This document shows, in pieces, positions 1 to 5,324 of a DNA stretch of 6,202 nucleotides (position 1 is its first letter; every line of letters starts with the position of its first letter). Source of the stretch: an uncultured Prevotellaceae bacterium (GTDB lineage: Bacteria; Bacteroidota; Bacteroidia; Bacteroidales; Bacteroidaceae); NCBI GenBank assembly GCA_946187025.1, contig CAMHPM010000103.1:1-6202 (forward strand), given 5' to 3'. The notes below the pieces were generated by a model. That model was not told the origin of the DNA. It did no database searches and saw only the letters and a list, made by a program, of their open reading frames with translations. The position numbers were made by a program, and so were the translations under genes.

Positions 1-1765
1 CGTTCAGGCGTTGGCCGTTGAGGTTGTATATTCCCTCTGTGCCCTCTGTCTTCTCCGTGCTCTCTGTGAGCTCTGTGATACCTGTAGCCTCATCAAAGTC
101 AAGACGGAATCCCTTCACGCTGCTTGCCTGTGCATCGGTGAGTGCCAGGTATGCCTTGTGAGCACCGTTGGTGAAGGCAGCACCATCAGCTGTAGCCCAG
201 TAGAATCCGAGGTTGTTACCATCAGAGTCATAAGACAGCTTGTAGTATTTGTCGCCACCTGTAGTTGCAGCATCTGTGTCAGTTCCCTTCAGCAGGTTTT
301 CAGTTGGAGCAACTCCACCAGTTGTCCATGCAAGGGTATAGTCGTCTGCACTGCCCTTCAGTACAAGAGCAACGCCAACAGGAACAACATCACCTGCTGA
401 ATATGCAGGCTTCAGAGTGATTTTGCCTGCTGATGGGTTAGTTGCTACAAATCCAGTCAGGCCTGCAGGCATGGTGTAAGCATGTTCACTGCTGTAGAAT
501 GTAGCATAGCCAGATGTAGAAACTGTTATGTTATATACTGGTTCCCATGTGATGTCAATATCTGTCAGATACATTGCGCCACTTGCAGAGCGAAGTGCTA
601 TATAAGCATAGTCACCAGTAATAGTAAGTTCTGTAGATGTACCATATACGATAGTGCCAAGCAGGGTGCCTTGAGTAGTTGCGTCATACAAGATACTTGC
701 ACTCGTGCCATCTTTCACATACGGAGTATTCTTGCCATATACATTCAAGGTACGACCATTAGATGTACTTGAGTTCCATGTTACCTTAACTTTGCGAGCA
801 TAACCGCCTGACGTTGTTGAGAATATACCGGAATTGTTATTATTACTTCTTAACTGAACAGACGAATTGTCTCCCGCACATTGTACTGAATAAACCGCGC
901 CTGATGTTGCTGTTAGATTTTCTACAAACGTATAAGTGGAACTTGTAACACCTGTCAGACTTTGGTTGATTATATCATGTGTATATCCACCAGTAACATA
1001 AAGCTCGTATGTATCTGACGATTCGCTATATCCAGTAGTTCCTGCGTATGATGCGGTAATAGTGGTTGTTCCAGCTGCTACAAGAGTTACAACACCAGCA
1101 GAATTGATGGTTGCAACTGATGTGTTGCTCGATGTCCATGTAACGGCTGCACCAGGAACTGCGGTTGGAGTACCGCTATTGTCGTATGTAACACTTGCAG
1201 ACAGTGTTCCGGCAGCTGTGCTTGTAACAACATTAGTATTAGTTATACCAGATACATCAATAGAAGTTGTGGTAGAGAGGGCCTGTTTATATATTTGCAC
1301 ATCCTGTTGATCACTTGTATAACAAGCAAATCTAGGACTTGAGTTATTCCATTTAATAACTCTGTTTGTTGTATTAACGTTTGAGATAGTTGCATTTCCA
1401 CTGCTAATTGATACTGTCCATGAAGTGTTTGCAGACTTAGAAGTTGCCGTACTTAAAGAGTTACCAGATGACCAATTCAAATAGTTTGTTCCATTTTTAA
1501 AGGCAAAACTACCTTCAGCAGTACCAGCTTCCACTGTTAAGGGATATACTCCTGTTGGATTCGTAGTGTAAGTACTGCCTTGTCCATATACAGTAGATGT
1601 AGTTGAGAAACCAGACAATTCCTTTTTCCCTGATTCGTAAACCAGAATAACAACATCTCCTACTTGAATTGATGTAGCTTTTACCCATGTAGCTTGAGCC
1701 CATGCACTCATGCTCATCATGCCAACACATAACAAGCACATTAGTTTAAGTACTTTTTGTTTCAT
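1..1765 (-). CDS. Secreted Ig-like-domain surface protein, C-terminus cut by window edge
   Basis: 588 codons are readable without a stop and the frame leaves the window at base 1, so the C-terminus is missing. The start ATG at 1765-1763 is fixed by an in-frame TAA at 1780-1778 and gives a classic signal peptide: basic start MKQK, hydrophobic core, and AWA-Q cleavage near residue 23. No lipobox is seen. Residues about 26-160 form a beta-rich module ending in SPRFACYTSDQQDVQIYK, of a type common in Bacteroidales surface proteins. Residues about 162-257 look like a bacterial Ig-like (BIG_2) domain, with VTWTSSNTSVATINSAGVVT and AAGTTTITA. Residues about 258-410 are another beta-sandwich-like segment ending YLTDIDITW. 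Residues 411-562 match the common STSGYATFYSSE...KGFRLDF module. A TEx-repeat linker and GIYNLNGQRLN follow, which is the beginning of the conserved Prevotella/Bacteroides C-terminal motif, so perhaps 20-25 residues are lost. It is probably exported and surface-associated. Its ligand or enzymatic role cannot be told. Codons are more AT-rich than in the rightward genes. Confidence 0.9.
   Translation of the reverse strand, partial: MKQKVLKLMCLLCVGMMSMSAWAQATWVKATSIQVGDVVILVYESGKKELSGFSTTSTVYGQGSTYTTNPTGVYPLTVEAGTAEGSFAFKNGTNYLNWSSGNSLSTATSKSANTSWTVSISSGNATISNVNTTNRVIKWNNSSPRFACYTSDQQDVQIYKQALSTTTSIDVSGITNTNVVTSTAAGTLSASVTYDNSGTPTAVPGAAVTWTSSNTSVATINSAGVVTLVAAGTTTITASYAGTTGYSESSDTYELYVTGGYTHDIINQSLTGVTSSTYTFVENLTATSGAVYSVQCAGDNSSVQLRSNNNNSGIFSTTSGGYARKVKVTWNSSTSNGRTLNVYGKNTPYVKDGTSASILYDATTQGTLLGTIVYGTSTELTITGDYAYIALRSASGAMYLTDIDITWEPVYNITVSTSGYATFYSSEHAYTMPAGLTGFVATNPSAGKITLKPAYSAGDVVPVGVALVLKGSADDYTLAWTTGGVAPTENLLKGTDTDAATTGGDKYYKLSYDSDGNNLGFYWATADGAAFTNGAHKAYLALTDAQASSVKGFRLDFDEATGITELTESTEKTEGTEGIYNLNGQRLN
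32..76 (-). repeat. Five 9-bp coding repeats (Thr-Glu-x linker)
   Basis: Within the surface protein, residues 564-578 read TEL TES TEK TEG TEG. These are five in-frame 9-bp units of the form ACAGAGnnn or ACGGAGnnn, lying directly before the GIYNLNGQ motif. It looks like a flexible acidic spacer between the last folded domain and the C-terminal signal. The repeat number could vary by slippage in steps of three residues without a frameshift. Confidence 0.75.
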
Positions 1766-1818
1766 TTCTTTTTTGGTTTAAATTATTTATAATGAGTTAA
1801 TTGAATATTATCCATTCT

Positions 1819-1844
1819 CTTTCCACGCAGGGAAAGCTTTTTTT
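1819..1844 (+). terminator. Possible intrinsic terminator hairpin, rightward
   Basis: CTTTCC (1819-1824) and GGAAAG (1831-1836) form a perfect 6-bp stem with the 6-base loop ACGCAG. After one C, seven T follow at 1838-1844. This has the shape of a weak rho-independent terminator for rightward transcription. It is oddly placed: no rightward gene lies upstream, only the antisense strand of the surface gene. It could stop antisense transcription, or in the leftward sense it could be a leader hairpin of the surface gene mRNA. Confidence 0.35.
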
Positions 1845-1854
1845 AGTTGAAAAT

Positions 1855-1864
1855 GGTGCGCACC
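1855..1864. promoter_or_regulatory. 10-bp perfect palindrome GGTGCGCACC
   Basis: GGTGCGCACC is its own reverse complement and stands as a GC-rich island in AT-rich DNA, about 90 bases upstream of the surface gene start. A dimeric regulator could bind it. I do not recognise the site, and a palindrome of this length can occur by chance. Confidence 0.25.
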
Positions 1865-1877
1865 CGTATAGTTAAAA

Positions 1878-1890
1878 TGACGAAATGAAA
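1878..1890. repeat. Left flanking direct repeat of the palindrome
   Basis: TGACGAAATGAAA ends exactly where the left terminal inverted repeat begins. Its partner at 2061-2073 differs at one base (C to A at position 4). Confidence 0.55.
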
Positions 1891-2060
1891 TAATCCCAAA
1901 TCAGTCATTAGGCAGTTATGCGCTAACAAACTTTCTTTTTGCCATCTGTTTCACCGCTTTTCGGTTACAATGGAACCCCATTGCGCCCTCAAATCAGCAA
2001 AACATCTGACTAAAAACAAAAGTTGTTTTCATCATAACGCTAATGACCGATTTGGGATAA
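1891..2060. mobile_element. MITE-like 170-bp imperfect palindrome with terminal inverted repeats
   Basis: The ends 1891-1911 and 2040-2060 are inverted repeats matching at 19 of 21 positions. The similarity continues inward with small offsets: GTTATG, then AACAAACTTTCTTTTTG against AACAACTTTTGTTTTTA. It ends in a perfect central hairpin, CAATGG-AACC-CCATTG, at 1968-1983. The midpoint of the outer ends and that of the central hairpin are both 1975.5, so this is one long palindrome rather than chance hairpins. A second small hairpin, ACCG-CTTTT-CGGT, lies at 1953-1965. TGACGAAATGAAA (1878-1890) abuts the left end and TGAAGAAATGAAA (2061-2073) abuts the right end. They match at 12 of 13 positions in direct orientation, like a target-site duplication. 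There is no transposase, so any mobility would need one in trans. It could instead be a structured RNA or a two-sided regulatory element. Confidence 0.6.
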
Positions 2061-2073
2061 TGAAGAAATGAAA
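2061..2073. repeat. Right flanking direct repeat of the palindrome
   Basis: TGAAGAAATGAAA begins exactly where the right terminal inverted repeat ends. It is the 12-of-13 direct partner of 1878-1890 and fits a slightly decayed target-site duplication. Confidence 0.55.
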
Positions 2074-2159
2074 AATGGCCATGTGGCTTTTGGGGAATTT
2101 GAAGAGTTGCTATACGGAAGGTTCATTGTTAATTGAAGATTAAACCATACAGCATCATT

Positions 2160-2246
2160 CGTCCCTTTAACTTCCCTTTAACTTCCTTTTAGCTTCCCTT
2201 TAACTTCCCTTTAACTTCCTTTTAACTTCCCTTTAACTTCTTATAA
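2160..2246. repeat. 11-bp tandem repeat array, about 7-8 units
   Basis: The units follow CTTCCCTTTAA with no spacers. They start at 2160 (variant CGTCCCTTTAA), 2171, 2182 (CTTCCTTTTAG), 2193, 2204, 2215 (CTTCCTTTTAA) and 2226, followed by a degenerate 10-base tail at 2237. Four units are identical. The others differ mainly at the central C/T position, giving the order C, C, T, C, C, T, C. The plus strand is strongly pyrimidine-rich. The 11-bp period is close to one helical turn, so the units would lie on nearly the same face of the DNA. The array ends about 90 bases upstream of the -7 box for the rightward genes. It may be a phased binding site, a slippage locus or neutral. No function is recognised. 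Confidence 0.9.
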
Positions 2247-2293
2247 TCGACATGAAATAAAGTGGTGTTTATATAAAAAGGGATGGTAGATTG

Positions 2294-2301
2294 CAAAAAT
2301 A
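2294..2301 (-). promoter_or_regulatory. Possible leftward -7 box (TATTTTTG)
   Basis: Read on the minus strand, 2301 to 2294 is TATTTTTG, matching the Bacteroidetes TAnnTTTG -7 consensus. A TTG lies about 22 bases further upstream in that direction. If used for the surface gene, the leader would be over 500 bases and would include the tandem repeats and the palindrome. In such AT-rich DNA a chance match is likely. Confidence 0.25.
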
Positions 2302-2337
2302 TCTGTCATTATGTGTATCATATCAATTATTTTTTTG

Positions 2338-2345
2338 TATCTTTG
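2338..2345 (+). promoter_or_regulatory. -7 promoter box (TATCTTTG) for the TM2 gene
   Basis: TATCTTTG is an exact match to TAnnTTTG, the -7 element used by the primary sigma factor in Bacteroidetes. It ends 40 bases before the ATG at 2386, implying a short A-rich leader of roughly 35 bases. No convincing -33 TTTG is seen at the usual spacing, only poor matches around 2312-2315. Translation would start without a Shine-Dalgarno sequence, as is usual in this phylum. It may also feed the downstream cluster. Confidence 0.7.
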
Positions 2346-2385
2346 CCACCAAATCCATATTTATTAACAAAAAACATCATTAACA

Positions 2386-2736
2386 ATGGAAGCAGATAAA
2401 GTAAATCTATTTATCAGTACGAAGGGTGACTATTTCCCGTCAGAGTCGCTCCCGATGATTCGTGAACGTCTTGAGCACCTCGACCCTGCTTGCGAGATGT
2501 CGGTGATGGCAACCAACTATCTCAACCCGCTCATCAACCTCGCTGTGTCGTTCTTCATAGGCGAGCTGGGTGTTGACCGTTTCCTCATCGGTCAGGTAGG
2601 TGCAGGAATAGGCAAGCTGCTGCTGACCATGTGCTGCGGTGCAGGTCTTGTGTGGTGGTTTATCGACCTCTTCCTCATCATGGGTGCCACCAAGAAGCGC
2701 AACCTCGAGAAGTTCATGCTCGCTGCAGGCGCTTAA
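2386..2736 (+). CDS. TM2-domain small membrane protein
   Basis: 116 residues. The N-terminal ~44 residues are soluble and charged. A TM2 domain (PF05154 type) follows from about residue 47 to 104: NPLINLAVSFFIGELGVDRFLIGQVGAGIGKLL with the family pattern G-x-x-G-V-D-R-F (G59-F66) and G69, then a second hydrophobic helix at about 78-99 containing the conserved W90/W91 and D94 (WWFIDLFLIMGATKKRN). Two membrane helices joined by a short turn are expected, in the inner membrane. TM2 proteins have no agreed bacterial function. The leader is AT-rich with no Shine-Dalgarno, and a -7 box lies 40 bases upstream. It is followed in the same direction by the ATPase cluster after a 113-base gap, so co-transcription is possible but not shown. 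The fold assignment is firm and the role is unknown. Confidence 0.9.
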   Translation: MEADKVNLFISTKGDYFPSESLPMIRERLEHLDPACEMSVMATNYLNPLINLAVSFFIGELGVDRFLIGQVGAGIGKLLLTMCCGAGLVWWFIDLFLIMGATKKRNLEKFMLAAGA

Positions 2737-2751
2737 TCACTCTTTAGTGTA

Positions 2752-2853
2752 ATGCCGTGGCCGACCCCGACGTCTTTGCACGGTTCCGGTCTGCTGGCCA
2801 GACCATGCACGAGGCTGTCCGGGTCGCCCGGCCTTCATAACGGCAAATCATGA
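2752..2853 (+). CDS. Possible 33-residue leader ORF overlapping the ATPase start (ATGA)
   Basis: An ATG at 2752 opens a 33-codon frame (start MPWPTPTSLHGSG, end GLHNGKS). Its TGA stop at 2851-2853 overlaps the ATPase start in an ATGA arrangement, the classic geometry for translational coupling. The peptide is rich in Pro, Gly and Ser and resembles no family I know. The frame is also that of the TM2 gene, open from just after its TAA stop. A second short frame in the same stretch (GTG 2757 to TAA 2840) encodes a more protein-like string beginning VADPDVFARFRSAGQ. Two competing frames in a GC-rich stretch weaken both calls. Treat this as a candidate only. Confidence 0.2.
   Translation: MPWPTPTSLHGSGLLARPCTRLSGSPGLHNGKS
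2788..2804 (+). other. Perfect hairpin GGTCTG-CTGGC-CAGACC
   Basis: A 6-bp perfect stem with a 5-base loop lies inside the unusually GC-rich gap between the TM2 and ATPase genes. CGACCC (2762-2767) can pair with GGGTCG (2821-2826) around it, giving an enclosing stem. There is no T-run, so it is not an ordinary intrinsic terminator. It may be an mRNA structure that separates or modulates expression of the two genes. Confidence 0.45.
2819..2831 (+). other. Perfect hairpin CCGGG-TCG-CCCGG before the ATPase start
   Basis: A 5-bp all-GC stem with a 3-base loop ends 18 bases before the ATPase ATG. It competes with the larger CGACCC/GGGTCG pairing (2762-2767 with 2821-2826), because both use bases 2821-2826. 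Two exclusive structures so close to a start codon could affect initiation. No T-run follows. Confidence 0.4.
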
Positions 2854-3686
2854 AACAAGCAGAATACATACAGAGCATCGAGATTCAGGCACTGTGGGAC
2901 GGAGGCCGGCACATAAGGTGGAACCTCAATCCCGAAGTCAACATCTTGAGCGGAATCAACGGCGTGGGTAAATCGACAATCATAAACCATGCCGTTGCTG
3001 CATTGAAAAAGATAGAGCGTGGCGAGGCTGATGCCGGCGACACGGTGCAGGGTGTGACCATACGCCTATATCCCGAACAGGCAAAGACGATAAAGATCGA
3101 CGTGATACGCTCGTTCGACCGTCCGCTCATCAACGGCAACCTGCTCGAAAAACTGGCCGACTCGCGGGTGAAGACCGAGCTCGACTGGCAGATATATAAG
3201 TTGCAGAAGGCCTACCTCGACTATCAGGTGACCTTGAGCAACAAAATCATCGAAATACTCACCACAACCACATCGGCCGACGAGCAGATGCGGCAGGCCG
3301 CACTCCTGTCGGGACCGAAGACGAAGTTCCAGAACATAATCGACGAACTCCTGCGCGACACCAACAAGACAATCGACCGCAAGAGCAACGAGATACAGTT
3401 CATACAAGGCCGCCAGCGCCTCACACCATACCAGCTGTCGTCGGGCGAGAAGCAGCTGCTCGTAATCATGCTCACCGCCCTCATCGAAAACGGAGAGCAC
3501 TATGCACTGCTGATGGACGAGCCGGAGATAAGCCTGCACATAGAATGGCAGAAACAGCTGATAAGCCTCATACGCGAACTCAACCCCAACGCACAGATCA
3601 TACTGTCAACACACTCGCCGGCACTCATCATGGACGGGTGGATGGACTGTGTGACCGAAGTGGAAGATGTGGTTGTAACCGACTGA
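2850..3686 (+). CDS. Compact ABC/SMC-like AAA ATPase, partner of DUF4435 protein
   Basis: 278 residues with a complete ABC-type ATPase core. Walker A is GINGVGKST (35-43), the signature is LSSGEKQ (196-202), Walker B is LLMDEPE (220-226), and the D-loop region is SLHIEWQ. The H-loop is STHSPA with H255. Between Walker A and the signature, residues about 100-190 look helical and charged, a short arm in place of a long coiled coil. This is the layout of OLD-type and AAA_15/AAA_21 ATPases, which dimerise on ATP and control a partner effector. There is no TOPRIM domain in this chain; the next gene, 6 bases on, supplies one. That split resembles AriA/AriB of PARIS and related two-gene defence systems, though this protein is small for an AriA by my recollection. 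An in-frame TAA at 2838-2840 fixes 2850 as the first usable ATG. No Shine-Dalgarno is seen. The ATPase call is firm and the defence role is inference. Confidence 0.92.
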   Translation: MKQAEYIQSIEIQALWDGGRHIRWNLNPEVNILSGINGVGKSTIINHAVAALKKIERGEADAGDTVQGVTIRLYPEQAKTIKIDVIRSFDRPLINGNLLEKLADSRVKTELDWQIYKLQKAYLDYQVTLSNKIIEILTTTTSADEQMRQAALLSGPKTKFQNIIDELLRDTNKTIDRKSNEIQFIQGRQRLTPYQLSSGEKQLLVIMLTALIENGEHYALLMDEPEISLHIEWQKQLISLIRELNPNAQIILSTHSPALIMDGWMDCVTEVEDVVVTD

Positions 3687-3692
3687 TGTAAT

Positions 3693-4718
3693 ATGGGCAG
3701 TCGTCTAACAGATAATGTCAACTCACGATACTTTGAAGCCGCAAACCACATGCGGCCGAAGTGGAAGAAGCATAAGGTCATTGCTTTTGTTGAAAGCTAT
3801 GACGACATATACTTCTGGCGCGACGTATTGACCGAATTTGAAACTGACGACCTGGGATTTGAAATCGTGCTGCCTTCGCGCACCAACCTCAACCGAGGCA
3901 AGAAGTCGGCAATAACCAACAACCTCGGAAGCCGCCTGGGGACAAGCATGATTGCATGTGTGGATGCCGACCTCGACTACATGCTGCAAGGCACGACACA
4001 GAGCAGCCGGCAGATTGTGGAAAACCCCTACATCGTACACACCTACGTCTATGCAATCGAGAACTACCAGTGTTACGCTCCGAGCCTGCACCAGGTGTGT
4101 GTGATGTCAACGCTCAACGACCGCAGAATATTCGACTTCGAGGCATTCCTCAAGGTCTATTCCGAAATCATATACGACCTCTTCGTGTGGGCCATCTGGC
4201 TCTATCGCAACGAGCTGGCACACGAGATGCCACTCACCACATTCTGCAACCTCACCGCACTGCACAAACTCAACATACACAACCCCGAGGAAGCACTCGA
4301 AAACCTGAGACGGACGGTCAACCGCAAAGTGGCATACCTGCAACACAACTTCCAAAAGGCAAAGGGAAAGATACAGCCGCTGAAGCAGGAACTGGAAGGA
4401 CTGGGTCTCAAACCCGACAACACCTATCTGTACATACAGGGCCACCACCTCATGGACAACATCGTGATGGAACTGCTCAACCCCGTGTGTACTCTCCTGA
4501 GACGAGCACGCGAAAAGGAAATAAAACAAAACGCTGTACACGCCCAACAGCAAGACAACGAGCTGGCAAGCTATAAGCACTCGTGTGCCGACATCGACCA
4601 GATGCTGAGACGCAACACAGGATACAAGTCGGCTGAACAATATCAGCAGATACGCCAGGCCGTCACAAACCTCATCGAACTAATAAACAAATCGACAGCC
4701 ACAGAGGCTGACTCGTAG
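3693..4718 (+). CDS. DUF4435 TOPRIM-like protein, putative nuclease effector
   Basis: 341 residues. The N-terminal part fits DUF4435 (PF14491), a TOPRIM-like fold. A strand with the acidic residue gives VIAFVESYDDIYFWRDVL (E34, with D37/D38), then comes the strand MIACVDADLD with the DxD motif (D91, D93). The family-typical YAIENYQCY, with E123, follows. The E and DxD acidic residues used for metal binding in TOPRIM enzymes are all present, so an active metal-dependent nuclease is plausible. Residues about 210-330 are largely helical and charged, including IQGHHLMDNIVMELL (about 249-263) and a probable coiled coil, likely for partner binding or oligomerisation. It starts 6 bases after the ATPase stop, so the two are surely co-expressed. 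The AriB effector of PARIS is a DUF4435 protein reported to cut tRNA-Lys when released by its ATPase. Whether this one cuts RNA, DNA or nothing cannot be read from the sequence. Confidence 0.85.
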   Translation: MGSRLTDNVNSRYFEAANHMRPKWKKHKVIAFVESYDDIYFWRDVLTEFETDDLGFEIVLPSRTNLNRGKKSAITNNLGSRLGTSMIACVDADLDYMLQGTTQSSRQIVENPYIVHTYVYAIENYQCYAPSLHQVCVMSTLNDRRIFDFEAFLKVYSEIIYDLFVWAIWLYRNELAHEMPLTTFCNLTALHKLNIHNPEEALENLRRTVNRKVAYLQHNFQKAKGKIQPLKQELEGLGLKPDNTYLYIQGHHLMDNIVMELLNPVCTLLRRAREKEIKQNAVHAQQQDNELASYKHSCADIDQMLRRNTGYKSAEQYQQIRQAVTNLIELINKSTATEADS

Positions 4719-4723
4719 CCGCA

Positions 4724-5305
4724 ATGCTCGAAATACAAGATACACTCGTTTCGCTCGACATCTTCACCCAACACTTCTGCTGCGACATACCTACATGCCG
4801 AGGAGTATGTTGCGTGGAGGGCGATGCAGGCGCACCACTCGATGCCGGCGAGATAGCACAGATAGAACAGGCAGTCGAAACCGTGTGGGACGAACTGCCG
4901 GCAAAAGCCCAAGATGTGATACGCCGGCAAGGAGTGGCATATTCCGACCCTTCGGGCGAACTCGTGACAAGCATCGTCGATGGCAAGGACTGTGTGTTTG
5001 CAGCACACGACGACGACGGAACGTGCTACTGTGTGCTCGACAGAGCCTACCGTCAGCATCGCATCAAGTTCCAGAAACCAATATCGTGCCATCTCTATCC
5101 GATAAGACTGAAGAACGTGGCAGGACGCACCGCCCTCAACTACGACCGATGGGACATATGCAACTGCGCACGCAAACTCGGCAAACAACTCTCGCTGCCA
5201 CTCTACCAGTTCCTGAAAGAACCGCTCGTACGACGATTTGGGCAGGAGTGGTGGGACGAATGCGATACGGCATACACCGAACTGAAGAAGGCTGGATACA
5301 TCTGA
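4724..5305 (+). CDS. DUF3109 family cysteine-rich protein
   Basis: 193 residues with 12 cysteines. The N-terminal cluster has C19, C20, C25, C29 and C30 (FCCDIPTCRGVCCVEGDAG). C90, C101, C103 and C122 follow in GKDC...GTCYC...KPISCHLYPIRL, then C146, C148 and C180. The pattern, especially C-x3-CC and the P-x-x-C-x-x-YP element, matches DUF3109 (PF11307) and is reminiscent of the YkgJ/UPF0153 proteins annotated as possible zinc- or iron-binding. Metal or Fe-S binding is therefore likely, but the biochemical role is unknown. It is cytoplasmic, with no signal peptide or membrane segment. It begins 5 bases after the DUF4435 stop and 19 bases lie before the methyltransferase start, so it sits in the middle of the operon. 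Confidence 0.88.
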   Translation: MLEIQDTLVSLDIFTQHFCCDIPTCRGVCCVEGDAGAPLDAGEIAQIEQAVETVWDELPAKAQDVIRRQGVAYSDPSGELVTSIVDGKDCVFAAHDDDGTCYCVLDRAYRQHRIKFQKPISCHLYPIRLKNVAGRTALNYDRWDICNCARKLGKQLSLPLYQFLKEPLVRRFGQEWWDECDTAYTELKKAGYI

Positions 5306-5324
5306 AAAAGAAAAAAGACAAGAC

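Larger units (their letters stand above)
1766..2385. other. 620-base intergenic region between divergent genes
   Basis: I find no credible gene here on either strand. From left to right the region contains: the A-rich leader of the leftward surface gene; a hairpin with a T-run (1819-1844); a 10-bp palindrome (1855-1864); a 170-bp MITE-like palindrome (1891-2060); an 11-bp tandem repeat array (2160-2246); and -7-type promoter boxes on both strands (2294-2301 minus, 2338-2345 plus). Bases 2074-2159 hold nothing I can name apart from the short palindrome ATGGCCAT at 2075-2082. No clear -7 box lies close to the start of the surface gene, so its promoter is unresolved. Confidence 0.8.

Noticed and set aside
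11..772. Plus-strand open frames opposite the surface protein gene
   Set aside because: Translations are Cys/Ser-rich and lack domains, whereas the minus frame is continuous from a signal peptide through known modules.
1709..1765. Lipoprotein signal for the surface protein
   Set aside because: Cysteines at residues 10 and 13 lie inside the hydrophobic core and do not form a lipobox; the AWA-Q site fits ordinary signal peptidase I.
2160..2246. CRISPR array
   Set aside because: The 11-bp units are contiguous with no spacers, and no cas genes are present.
2268..2277. Palindrome TTTATATAAA as an operator
   Set aside because: Such AT-only palindromes are expected by chance in this AT-rich stretch.
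2771..2780. -7 box (CGTCTTTG) for a separate ATPase promoter
   Set aside because: It lacks the TA of TAnnTTTG, so I do not call a promoter in the gap.
2737..2849. Intrinsic terminator after the TM2 gene
   Set aside because: Stable hairpins exist, but none is followed by a T-run.
2734..2853. Stop-codon read-through extending the TM2 protein
   Set aside because: The frame is open after the TAA at 2734, but nothing suggests recoding and the TM2 domain is complete before it.
3956..4576. 206-codon plus-strand frame inside the DUF4435 gene
   Set aside because: Its composition is Arg/Pro/Thr/His-rich with no motif, and it is fully contained in a gene with intact TOPRIM motifs.
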